From: Bacillota bacterium
GTDB lineage: Bacteria > Bacillota > Clostridia > Peptostreptococcales > Anaerovoracaceae
Direction of reading: 5' to 3'
Assembly (NCBI GenBank): GCA_016302545.1
Contig: JAEDNK010000067.1
Location: 1 to 8,245 of the forward strand
Length of the DNA stretch: 8,245 bases
Below, in pieces: positions 1-6,522 of this stretch. Numbering within the stretch: position 1 is the first letter of the stretch; each line of letters begins with the position of its first letter. The position numbers and the translations under genes were made by a program. The notes beneath the pieces are model-generated. The model did not search any database, had not been told where the DNA came from, and saw only the letters and a program-made list of their open reading frames with translations.

Positions 1-272
1 ATTTCTCCTGATGACACTACATCGATGCCCATTTCTTCCTCACTCATGATTTCATAAAGACGCTTGAAGCAGTTTGCCTTAGAAGCATACAGCGGCTGTG
101 CATTAAGGCCGAAATGCTTCTGAAAAGCACTCTTGTATCTTCTGCATTTTTCACGAATTTTATCTTCATCGAGAAGATATAACGGAGTGCCGTATTTCTT
201 TGCCAGTTCCACTGTATTTTGACCGGCAAAATACAGAATCCCGTCTTTTACTGTTATGTTATCACAGATCAT
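1..272 (-). CDS. lysA: Diaminopimelate decarboxylase, N-terminal part (runs off the window)
   Basis: Only the first 90 codons are present; the gene continues past position 1. The protein starts MICDNITVKDG and has the fold-type III PLP decarboxylase signature YASKA at residues 62-66, where K65 is the expected lysine that forms the Schiff base with PLP. The stretch ending GIDVVSSGE is also typical of LysA. By family knowledge it decarboxylates meso-diaminopimelate to L-lysine in the cytoplasm, the last step of the DAP pathway. The start ATG is at 272-270, preceded by a GGAAA ribosome binding site. It lies 38 bases downstream of dapF on the same strand with no terminator visible between, so the two are probably cotranscribed. 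A related PLP decarboxylase acting on ornithine or arginine is possible, but pairing with dapF favours LysA. Confidence 0.93.
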   Translation of the reverse strand, partial: MICDNITVKDGILYFAGQNTVELAKKYGTPLYLLDEDKIREKCRRYKSAFQKHFGLNAQPLYASKANCFKRLYEIMSEEEMGIDVVSSGE

Positions 273-310
273 AATATATGTTTCCTTTCATTTTAAATGT
301 TAGTTTTAGT

Positions 311-1150
311 TTATAGTTCCTCATCGGTTATCTCACCTTTTGCAACGATATTAGTCGGTCCTGTGAGATAAAGATTCTTAACTTTTTTTCCTTCCATGTC
401 AACATCAATGTATAATTTCCCTCCCGGGACATCAACTCTCACGTTTCTTCCTGAAACCTTTCCTTGCAAGGTGAGAATAGCCACTACAGAACCTGTGCCG
501 GTTCCACACGCATATGTAAAATCTTCCACACCTCTCTCATAGGTTTTCTCTACGATACAATCGGGTGCTGCAATTTCATAGAAGTTTACATTGGCACCCT
601 TCGGATAGCCTTCATAGTTTCTCAAAGTTCGCCCAACCTTGAAAAGATCAGCTTGGGGATAATCCAGTAACGCTTCAATTGGAACTACGCAATGAGGTAT
701 TCCCGGACTTCCCAGCTCAACATAAGAACATCTGTAAATCCTGCCGTCCACCTCTATGGGCTCATCAAACCTCAGATTGCATGGATCGTTCAGACGTATC
801 CGATACAGTCTCTTGTCTATTCTCTCTCCTATGACGATTCCAGCCGTTGTTTCAACTCTTTGCGTTTCTCCTGCAAGACCGTTTTCATAACCGTACCTGC
901 ATATACATCTGGCACCGTTACCGCACATTTCGCCCATGCTTCCGTCTGAATTGTAAAAAAGCATTCTATAATCTGCGTCTGTACCTTCAGTGGTTTTTTC
1001 TACTACCATTAAGCCATCTGCCCCAATAGAAAGGTGTCTTTCGCAGAGAATTGTCGCCATATGTGAAAATTTCTCTGACGGGATTTTTCCCTCCATGTTA
1101 TTAATAATGATGAAGTCGTTTCCAGCTCCGTTCATTTTCCAGAATTTCAT
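311..1150 (-). CDS. dapF: Diaminopimelate epimerase
   Basis: The 279-residue product matches the usual DapF length. It interconverts LL- and meso-diaminopimelate, supplying peptidoglycan cross-links and the substrate of LysA. Both catalytic cysteines are visible: C76 in MCGNGARC and C215 in ACGTGTGSV, the two-base thiol mechanism of this family. Substrate-contact positions are present too: N11 (GAGNDF), N68 (FYNSDG), N187/N189 (GANVNF) and E205-R206 (YERG). One local oddity is ERGVEDFTYACG, with phenylalanine where I would expect glutamate (ERGVEDET) from memory of clostridial homologues. The frame stays open upstream to 1258, but the start is put at 1150 because GGGAGG lies six to seven bases before that ATG and homologues begin M-K-F-x-K-M-x-G-x-G-N-D. 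The gene precedes lysA and follows a sigma-54-type promoter at 1210-1225. Confidence 0.96.
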   Translation of the reverse strand: MKFWKMNGAGNDFIIINNMEGKIPSEKFSHMATILCERHLSIGADGLMVVEKTTEGTDADYRMLFYNSDGSMGEMCGNGARCICRYGYENGLAGETQRVETTAGIVIGERIDKRLYRIRLNDPCNLRFDEPIEVDGRIYRCSYVELGSPGIPHCVVPIEALLDYPQADLFKVGRTLRNYEGYPKGANVNFYEIAAPDCIVEKTYERGVEDFTYACGTGTGSVVAILTLQGKVSGRNVRVDVPGGKLYIDVDMEGKKVKNLYLTGPTNIVAKGEITDEEL

Positions 1151-1209
1151 TTTAGTCCTCCCGTTTTCAGGATACTTTTTAACTTTCCTCTTATCCACTT
1201 TAATGAATA

Positions 1210-1225
1210 AGCAAGAATAGTGCCA
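1210..1225 (-). promoter_or_regulatory. Sigma-54 (-24/-12) promoter of dapF-lysA
   Basis: On the minus strand this reads TGGCACTATTCTTGCT. It matches the RpoN consensus TGGCAC-G-N4-TTGCW at every conserved position except the G after TGGCAC, which is T here. The invariant GG and GC are exactly ten bases apart. The transcription start would fall near position 1199, about 50 bases before the dapF start codon. No convincing sigma-A promoter was found between the upstream terminator and dapF; the best alternative (TTGGCA, 17 bases, TTAAAG) has a poor -10. The neighbouring upstream gene encodes a sigma-54 activator, which supports the call. Activity is inferred, not shown. Confidence 0.78.
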
Positions 1226-1255
1226 ATATATATTGCACCGGCCGCAAAAGCTTTG

Positions 1256-1290
1256 CAAAGAAAAAAGAACCTTGAAAATTCAAGGTTCTT
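1256..1290 (-). terminator. Intrinsic terminator of the sigma-54 activator gene
   Basis: A perfect 10-bp stem (AAGAACCTTG at 1265-1274 with CAAGGTTCTT at 1281-1290) has a six-base loop. On the minus strand it is followed by TTTTTTCTTT-like sequence. It lies about 120 bases after the stop codon of the activator gene and upstream of the dapF promoter, so it should separate the two transcripts. This leaves dapF-lysA dependent on its own promoter. Confidence 0.85.
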
Positions 1291-1309
1291 AGATAGTCGG
1301 GTTCCTCAG

Positions 1310-1335
1310 TTCGGTATTGTTCTCTTCCGGTATTG
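1310..1335. repeat. Direct repeat pair, candidate upstream activator site
   Basis: TTCGGTATTG at 1310-1319 and TCCGGTATTG at 1326-1335 match at 9 of 10 bases with a 16-base period. They lie roughly 110-135 bases upstream of the start predicted for the sigma-54 promoter, within the usual range for binding of a sigma-54 activator. Many activators bind inverted rather than direct repeats, so the assignment is tentative. An 8-bp inverted repeat (AGATAGTC at 1291-1298 and GACTATCT at 1410-1417) also brackets this spacer. Confidence 0.35.
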
Positions 1336-1411
1336 AAATCATTCCCCCATGTTGCCCTGTAATTTCACGATTTTTATTCCGTTTTCGGGACTGTCAATCT
1401 CAAATACAGGA

Positions 1412-3280
1412 CTATCTGCTTATCTCATATTTCTTCAGTTTCTCGTAAAATACAGTCCTTGACAGTCCCAATTCCTCCATAGTCTTCTTGCGATCATCGT
1501 TGTTCTTAAAAAGAGTATCCTCGATAATCTTTCTTTCGTCGGCTTCAATTCGCTCTTTAAGGGTGGAATTAATCCTGGCATCTGACTTTATCATAAGGTT
1601 TTCCGAATAAATCATCCTGCCTTCGCATACGGTAATTGCACGTTCCACAATATTTTCAAGTTCTCTTACATTACCCGGCCAGTCATAGCCCGAAATAATC
1701 TCAAGAGCCTCCTCCGAAAACTGTTTCAGCTCCATGTCGTATTTTCGACAAAGGTCCTCCAGCACTGAATTGGCAAGAATATAAAGGTCACGCTTGCGTT
1801 CCCTCAGAGCCGGTATACGAATAGGGAAAACATTGATTCTGTAATAAAGATCCTGTCTGAATCTGCCCTGTTTTACCTCTTCTTCGAGGTCACGGTTTGT
1901 CGCGGTGATGACTCTCACATCCACGTCTATAGGCGTAGTAGAGCCTACCCTGTAGATTCTTTTATTCTGCAGGACATGAAGCAGCTTTACCTGTATTTCA
2001 GGCGGTATCTCACCTATTTCATCTAAAAAGATTGTACCGCCGTCTGCTTTTTCAAAAAAGCCGATACGGCCTCCCGGATCAGCTCCGGTGAATGCCCTCG
2101 GAGCATAGCCGAAAAGCTCACTTTCTATGAGCGAAGGTGCAATGGCATTGCACACCACTTCTACAAACGGCCCCTTCTGGTTTCCGTTGTTGTGGATTTC
2201 TCTTGCCAGTCTGCTCTTACCTGTTCCGCTTTCACCGGTAATTATGACGTTGAACTTGGTCTTGGACGCCTTATATGCCAGCTGCTTCACTTTTTCCATG
2301 GCCGGAGAATTGCCGATAAAGCCTGCAAAGGCGGCGGAACCCTTCTCGTCAGGCAGATATGACTTCATTCTTGCTCTCTTCTCAACCTCTGCCGTAAGAG
2401 GATTTGTTTTTCTTGATGTGTTTTCTGCCACCTCATTGTCCTGAACGAATACGTAGACTCCGTCACATTCACAGTTCTTCTTGATTCTGATAAGATAGCA
2501 ATATACCATCCTACGGTAAATTTCATACACACCTTCCAGATAATCTCCGTCTTCGCCTTTCATAAGTGATTTCAGAGTGCTCAGAAAATCGTCACCGTTC
2601 AATATCTTATCCGCCTGCATTCCGATTGTAGGCATCAGTTCATTCACCTGTCCCGAAACATTTTTGCCGGCAAACTTTTTGCCGCGAAGCAGTTCTCCTG
2701 CTTCCTCGCCTCTGTAGCCATAACCCTTTGCCTGAAAAAACTTGACATTACCTGTATGGCCGTCGATGGCAACCATGTAGCCGATGCTCTCCAGATAGTT
2801 CATGTAATATTCCTTGCCGTTTAATGTCACACTCATCCGGCGGTTCTCAAAATCTATAGCTGCATCTATACTGAAGCCCAGATAACGGTGTGAAAGCTCG
2901 ATTCTGCTGTCAGGTATATATTCTCTGAAAGTTTTGTAAACAGGCTGTATCTTTTTATTGTTGTATACACCGATGGCCAGAACTATGCTGCCCGGCTTTA
3001 TTTCTCTGCTGTGAATATTGAGAACTTTAAGGTCTTCGGGCGTCATCTTGTCATCGTTTCCCAGATCATTATCCAGAAAAACCACTATGTCTCCGCTTGT
3101 CAGCTTTCCCTCCGGATGGCTTTCGCCTTCAGGCAGAGTTACTCCCATCATTTCCTTTGCCAGAGGACTGTATTCCCCGATTTTCCCGTCTTCTTTCACA
3201 TAAATAACGCCGTATTTCAAACCTTCAGCGGCTGTTTTCATAATTTCCGTGCAGATATGCCGGTCTGTTGTTTTGGCCAT
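1412..3280 (-). CDS. Sigma-54-dependent transcriptional activator with PAS-like sensor region
   Basis: The product has 622 residues. Residues 1 to about 310 form a sensor region: a PAS-like start (GVIYVKEDGKIGEYSPLAKE at 24-43), then a segment I recall from other clostridial regulators but whose ligand I do not know. The AAA+ domain (about 320-550) shows Walker A GESGTGKS (349-356), a sigma-54-contact loop reading RAFTGA (395-400) instead of GAFTGA, Walker B TIFLDE (416-421), sensor I ITATNRD (458-464) and sensor II WPGNVREL (534-541). A Fis-type helix-turn-helix ends the protein (about 583-619). It should hydrolyse ATP to open sigma-54 promoters; dapF-lysA directly downstream is the obvious candidate target. 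The start at 3280 has AGAGGAG seven bases upstream. A longer in-frame start at 3409 is rejected because it overlaps the promoter at 3386-3414. Confidence 0.93.
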   Translation of the reverse strand: MAKTTDRHICTEIMKTAAEGLKYGVIYVKEDGKIGEYSPLAKEMMGVTLPEGESHPEGKLTSGDIVVFLDNDLGNDDKMTPEDLKVLNIHSREIKPGSIVLAIGVYNNKKIQPVYKTFREYIPDSRIELSHRYLGFSIDAAIDFENRRMSVTLNGKEYYMNYLESIGYMVAIDGHTGNVKFFQAKGYGYRGEEAGELLRGKKFAGKNVSGQVNELMPTIGMQADKILNGDDFLSTLKSLMKGEDGDYLEGVYEIYRRMVYCYLIRIKKNCECDGVYVFVQDNEVAENTSRKTNPLTAEVEKRARMKSYLPDEKGSAAFAGFIGNSPAMEKVKQLAYKASKTKFNVIITGESGTGKSRLAREIHNNGNQKGPFVEVVCNAIAPSLIESELFGYAPRAFTGADPGGRIGFFEKADGGTIFLDEIGEIPPEIQVKLLHVLQNKRIYRVGSTTPIDVDVRVITATNRDLEEEVKQGRFRQDLYYRINVFPIRIPALRERKRDLYILANSVLEDLCRKYDMELKQFSEEALEIISGYDWPGNVRELENIVERAITVCEGRMIYSENLMIKSDARINSTLKERIEADERKIIEDTLFKNNDDRKKTMEELGLSRTVFYEKLKKYEISR

Positions 3281-3385
3281 AGTACTGCTCCTCTTACATT
3301 TTTTCAGTATCATTTCGCTTTCCACAGAAGCTGACTCCTCCGGCGCCCGCAAGATGTCCCTCTGGGCCGCCTCTCTTTTACCTGC

Positions 3386-3414
3386 ATTGTAGCACACTTT
3401 TTTTATCAATTCAA
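3386..3414 (-). promoter_or_regulatory. Sigma-A promoter of the activator gene
   Basis: On the minus strand the -35 TTGAAT (3414-3409) and -10 TACAAT (3391-3386) are 17 bases apart, with an extended -10 (TGC before TACAAT). Transcription would start near 3379, giving a leader of about 100 bases before the ATG at 3280. This placement rules out the longer reading frame that begins at 3409. Confidence 0.75.
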
Positions 3415-3423
3415 CAAAGGGTA

Positions 3424-3454
3424 TTGGGTAGAAGTCGACATTGGGTGGTATAAT
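3424..3454 (+). promoter_or_regulatory. Probable trxB promoter
   Basis: A perfect -10 TATAAT (3449-3454) is preceded by TGG, giving an extended -10. The best -35 is a weak TTGGGT at 3424-3429, 19 bases away. The weak -35 suggests reliance on the extended -10 or an activator. Two copies of ATTGGGT (3423-3429 and 3440-3446) with a 17-base period overlap the promoter and could bind a regulator. No sigma-54 element was found here. Confidence 0.6.
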
Positions 3455-3500
3455 AACGGTATAACAAAATCAATATATGTTTAATTCGAGGAGTATCAGT

Positions 3501-4427
3501 ATGGATAAAATTTACGATATGATAATAATAGGCGGAGGACCGGGAGGCTATACCGCAGCCCTTTATGCCGCCAGAGCAGGCCTTAAGCCTCTGCTCATAG
3601 AAAAAATGTCCGTAGGCGGTCAGATGGCTCTCACCGAGCAGATAGACAACTACCCCGGCTTTGAAACGGGAGTTGACGGCTTTTCTCTGGGAGAAAAAAT
3701 GAAGCAGGCTGCCGAGCGTTTCGGTGCAGAGACAAAGTTTGCATCGGTTCTGTCGGCAGACCTTAAATCAGAACCTAAGGTCATAAAGACATCCAATGAT
3801 GTTTTTTACGGAAAAACCGTAGTGATTTCAACTGGCGCAGACCCCAGAGAACTGGGTGTTGACGGGGAAAGAGAGCTGAGAGGCCGCGGCGTAAGCTACT
3901 GCGCTGCCTGCGACGGAATGTTTTTCAAGGGAAAGACGGTAGTGGTAGCAGGCGGCGGCAATACTGCAGCAGCGGATATCATGGTTCTCAGCCGTATCGC
4001 CGCCAAAGTCCTTGTGGTTCACCGCAGAGACAGCCTCCGTGCTTCCAAAGTCTACCATGACGCCCTGATGAAAGCCGAAAATGTGGAGTTTTTCTGGGAT
4101 GCACAGGTGACGGAAATCCTATCCGACGGCGGCAAGGTTGCGGGAGTGCGCATAAAGAACTTAAAGACCGGCGAGGAAACCGCCGTAGACTGCGACGGCA
4201 TTTTCGTCGCTATAGGCAGAAAACCGGCTTCGGAGCTCTTCGCAGACCAGCTTGACCTTGATGAAAGAGGCTACATCGTCGCCGGCGAGTCTACCGAAAC
4301 CGCTATCCCCGGCGTATATGCCGCAGGAGATGTGAGGACGAAGGTGCTTCGTCAGGTTGTAACGGCGGCTGCAGACGGCGCCGTAGCAGCACATTATGCG
4401 GAGGAATATCTGGCAGGTCGAAAATAG
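3501..4427 (+). CDS. trxB: Thioredoxin reductase (NADPH, low-molecular-weight type)
   Basis: The 308-residue length is typical. The enzyme passes electrons from NADPH through FAD and a redox disulfide to thioredoxin in the cytoplasm. Seen in order: FAD-binding IIGGGPGGYTAALYAARAG (9-27), GGQMALTEQIDNYPGF (39-54), redox motif CAAC (C134, C137) followed by DG, nucleotide-binding VAGGGNTAAAD (149-159), HRRDSLRAS (174-182) for the NADPH 2'-phosphate, and the C-terminal FAD motif GVYAAGDV (271-278). HRRDxxRA argues against a ferredoxin-dependent relative. One oddity is A158-D159, where Escherichia coli TrxB has Glu-Glu after GGGNTAV. The start at 3501 has AGGAG seven bases upstream; an earlier in-frame ATG at 3477 lacks one. 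Codons appear richer in GCC/GGC than in neighbouring genes. It is monocistronic, divergent from the activator and convergent with the next operon. Confidence 0.95.
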   Translation: MDKIYDMIIIGGGPGGYTAALYAARAGLKPLLIEKMSVGGQMALTEQIDNYPGFETGVDGFSLGEKMKQAAERFGAETKFASVLSADLKSEPKVIKTSNDVFYGKTVVISTGADPRELGVDGERELRGRGVSYCAACDGMFFKGKTVVVAGGGNTAAADIMVLSRIAAKVLVVHRRDSLRASKVYHDALMKAENVEFFWDAQVTEILSDGGKVAGVRIKNLKTGEETAVDCDGIFVAIGRKPASELFADQLDLDERGYIVAGESTETAIPGVYAAGDVRTKVLRQVVTAAADGAVAAHYAEEYLAGRK

Positions 4428-4451
4428 AGAGGGTGTTTCCATCCCTCCTCT
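4426..4451. terminator. Hairpin between convergent genes, probable bidirectional terminator
   Basis: AGAGAGGG at 4426-4433 pairs with CCCTCCTCT at 4443-4451, with a one-base bulge and a loop of about nine bases. It begins inside the trxB stop codon and lies just before the 3' end of the convergent reductase gene. The following plus-strand sequence TGATTTATTTAT is a weak T-tract, so termination efficiency is uncertain. Confidence 0.5.
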
Positions 4452-4454
4452 GAT

Positions 4455-6146
4455 TTATTTATCCATACCGCACGGGTAAGAATATTCTGCAATTGTTTTC
4501 TCCTTTGACACAGCTTCGTAAAATCGGTAGCCACCGGAAAAGTTGCAACAATCAAATCCGTTCTGCATTAATATCCTGCATGATATGTAACTTCTCAGAC
4601 CGCTCTGGCACATCACATATGTCGGTTTTGTCTCGTCAATCTCTCCCAGACGTTCTCTCAGCTCATCTACCGGAATGTTAATAAAACCATCTGCATGGCC
4701 ATTCTCATATTCATACGACGTTCTCGTATCCAGCAAATTCACACTGCCGTCTCTCGGAAGGCAATCAACCTCATCCCAATGGAACTGCTTCATTTTGCCG
4801 GTCGCAATATTTTCTACAACAAATCCCGCCATGTTTACAGGGTCTTTTGCAGATGAAAACGGCGGTGCATATGCAAGATCAAGGTCCTTCAGTTCATCAG
4901 CTCTCATCCCCGCACATATTGCTGTTGCCAGAACATCCAGGCGTTTGTCCACACCTTCATATCCCACAATCTGTGCTCCCAAAAGCTTGAGGCTTTCTTT
5001 TTCATACACAACCTTCATAGTCATAACCTTGGCACCGGGATAATATCCTGCATGAGAAGATGGCGAAAGCACGATTCTGTCGCAATTTATGCCTGCCGTT
5101 TTAGCCGCTTTCTCGGTAAGTCCTGTAGATGCCGCTGTCATATCAAAGAGCTTAATTACCGAAGAACCCATAGAGCCTTTATAGTGACTGTCATATCCGC
5201 ATATATTGTCCGCAGCAATCCTTCCCTGTTTATTTGCAGGTCCTGCCAGAGAAATCACAGCATCCATGCCCGTGACCCTATGTTTAACCTGTACCGCATC
5301 ACCTACAGCGTAAATACCCTCTGCCGAGGTTTCCATCTTATCATTTACAATGATTGCACCTTTAATGCCAAGTTCCAGACCTGACTCTTTGGCAAGGGAT
5401 GATTCAGGAACAACACCGATTGCCAGTAAAACCATGTCCGCTGTCAGAGGCTGATCGTCCTTAAGCATCACTTTTATCTCGTCATTTACAGTTTCAAAGC
5501 CGATCACATCGCCGCCTAGTTTTAATTCAATTCCTTTGGAACGAAGCTTTGCATGAACCAACGCCGCCATATCGTAATCCAGTATATTCAGCAGCTGTTT
5601 TGGTCTTTGAACGATTGTAACCTTTACGCCCATGTCGCACAGATTCTCTGCCACTTCAAGACCGATAAAGCCTCCGCCTACAACAACTGCACTGCCTGGC
5701 TTTTTCTCTTCCACATACTGTCTGATGCGGAATGTATCTTCCACTGTCCTGAGCGAAAACAGTCTGTCGCTGTCAATCCCCGGCAAATCAGGTATAATCG
5801 GTCTTGCTCCCGGGGAAAGAATAAGTTTGTCGTATGACTCTTCGAATACCTGACCTCCATCCATGTCAAATACTGTAACTTTTTTTGTCTCAGGATGAAT
5901 TGAAGTAACCTCATGTCTTGTCTTCACTTTAATGCGGAACCTTTCCCAGAAGCTTTCCGGCGTCTGCAGGGTGAGTTCTTCCGGATCTCCAATTACGCCG
6001 CCTATGTAGTATGGCAGGCCGCAATTTGCATAAGATACATATCCGGAGCGTTCAAATACAATGATTTCCGCTTGTTCATCAAGCCTTCTTATTCTGGCCG
6101 CTGCTGTTGCACCTCCTGCAACTCCGCCGATGATTACAACTTTCAT
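4455..6146 (-). CDS. CoA-disulfide/polysulfide reductase with C-terminal rhodanese domain
   Basis: The 563-residue product has the layout of CoADR-RHD/Npsr enzymes, which reduce CoA-disulfide, CoA-persulfide or polysulfide with NAD(P)H. Seen: FAD motif IIGGVAGGATAAARIRRL (5-22), redox cysteine C42 in SYANCGLPYY, nucleotide motif VVVGGGFIGLEVAENL (154-169), second FAD motif IYAVGDA (278-284), a dimerisation domain (about 325-445), and tyrosines in HAGYYPGA (Y368/Y369) and LAYAPP (Y426) that correspond to the active-site tyrosines of the family. A rhodanese domain (about 455-545) carries CQSGLRS with active cysteine C513. The tail adds C533, C534 and C559, whose role is unknown. The ribosome binding site GTGAGG overlaps the end of the upstream rhodanese gene, which stops only four bases before this ATG, so translation is probably coupled. 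Exact substrate is not decidable from sequence. Confidence 0.93.
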   Translation of the reverse strand: MKVVIIGGVAGGATAAARIRRLDEQAEIIVFERSGYVSYANCGLPYYIGGVIGDPEELTLQTPESFWERFRIKVKTRHEVTSIHPETKKVTVFDMDGGQVFEESYDKLILSPGARPIIPDLPGIDSDRLFSLRTVEDTFRIRQYVEEKKPGSAVVVGGGFIGLEVAENLCDMGVKVTIVQRPKQLLNILDYDMAALVHAKLRSKGIELKLGGDVIGFETVNDEIKVMLKDDQPLTADMVLLAIGVVPESSLAKESGLELGIKGAIIVNDKMETSAEGIYAVGDAVQVKHRVTGMDAVISLAGPANKQGRIAADNICGYDSHYKGSMGSSVIKLFDMTAASTGLTEKAAKTAGINCDRIVLSPSSHAGYYPGAKVMTMKVVYEKESLKLLGAQIVGYEGVDKRLDVLATAICAGMRADELKDLDLAYAPPFSSAKDPVNMAGFVVENIATGKMKQFHWDEVDCLPRDGSVNLLDTRTSYEYENGHADGFINIPVDELRERLGEIDETKPTYVMCQSGLRSYISCRILMQNGFDCCNFSGGYRFYEAVSKEKTIAEYSYPCGMDK

Positions 6147-6150
6147 ATGA

Positions 6151-6471
6151 CTACCTCACAATCTTGCCGCGATATCCACCGATACCACCTATGTTAATAA
6201 CCTTTTTATATCCCATTGCCTCAAGAGCAGCTGCCGCCTGACGGCTTCTTGCCCCACTTAGGCAATACGTATATATTGGTGTAGAAATGTCCTTAATATG
6301 CTGCCTCGCATTACCGATTGTCTGAAGAGGAACATTGATACTGCCCTCAATGTGTCCTTCTTTATATTCTTCTTTTGTTCTTACATCAAGCAAAACCGCA
6401 CTCGCCTCTTTCTTGTACTGTTCTACCCCTTCATTGATATCTGTTCTTCTAAATAAATCCATAAAACTCAT
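6151..6471 (-). CDS. Single-domain rhodanese-like sulfurtransferase
   Basis: The 106-residue protein is one rhodanese domain: LLDVRTKEEYKEGHIEGSIN (27-46) and the active loop CLSGARS with cysteine C70, which would carry the persulfide. It lacks a signal peptide, so it should act in the cytoplasm, probably handing sulfane sulfur to the reductase encoded four bases downstream. The start is chosen at 6471 (MSFMDLF). An ATG at 6495 is in frame, but the only good ribosome binding site, AGGAGG at 6487-6482, lies inside that longer version and ten bases before the chosen ATG; homologues that I recall also begin M-S-F. A CRP-type palindrome lies about 50 bases upstream. The physiological sulfur donor is unknown. 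Confidence 0.92.
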   Translation of the reverse strand: MSFMDLFRRTDINEGVEQYKKEASAVLLDVRTKEEYKEGHIEGSINVPLQTIGNARQHIKDISTPIYTYCLSGARSRQAAAALEAMGYKKVINIGGIGGYRGKIVR

Positions 6472-6522
6472 TTCGCCAAGTCCTCCTATGCTCATAGCCT
6501 ACTAAAAAACCAGTATTTTTTC

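Noticed and set aside
1200..1225. Sigma-A promoter for dapF (TTGGCA, 17 bases, TTAAAG)
   Set aside because: The -10 matches only three of six consensus bases, while the same DNA matches the sigma-54 consensus almost completely.
1151..1258. N-terminal extension of DapF (36 extra residues)
   Set aside because: The extension overlaps the sigma-54 promoter, does not look like DapF, and the internal ATG at 1150 has a strong GGGAGG.
3281..3409. N-terminal extension of the sigma-54 activator (43 extra residues)
   Set aside because: It overlaps the activator's own -10/-35 elements and leader and has no good ribosome binding site, whereas AGAGGAG lies correctly before the ATG at 3280.
3477..3500. 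Upstream ATG for TrxB (eight extra residues)
   Set aside because: There is no ribosome binding site, and AGGAG sits inside this stretch in front of the ATG at 3501.
4161..5384. Several opposite-strand reading frames of 60-120 codons overlapping trxB and the CoA-disulfide reductase gene
   Set aside because: They are antisense shadows of well-identified genes, with no ribosome binding sites and no recognisable motifs.
6472..6495. Upstream ATG for the single rhodanese
   Set aside because: The AGGAGG that should serve the gene lies inside this extension; only the ATG at 6471 is correctly spaced.
6505..6522. Possible sigma-54 element TGGTTTTTTAGTAGGC before the rhodanese operon
   Set aside because: The GG and GC are eleven rather than ten bases apart and the TTGC block is missing.
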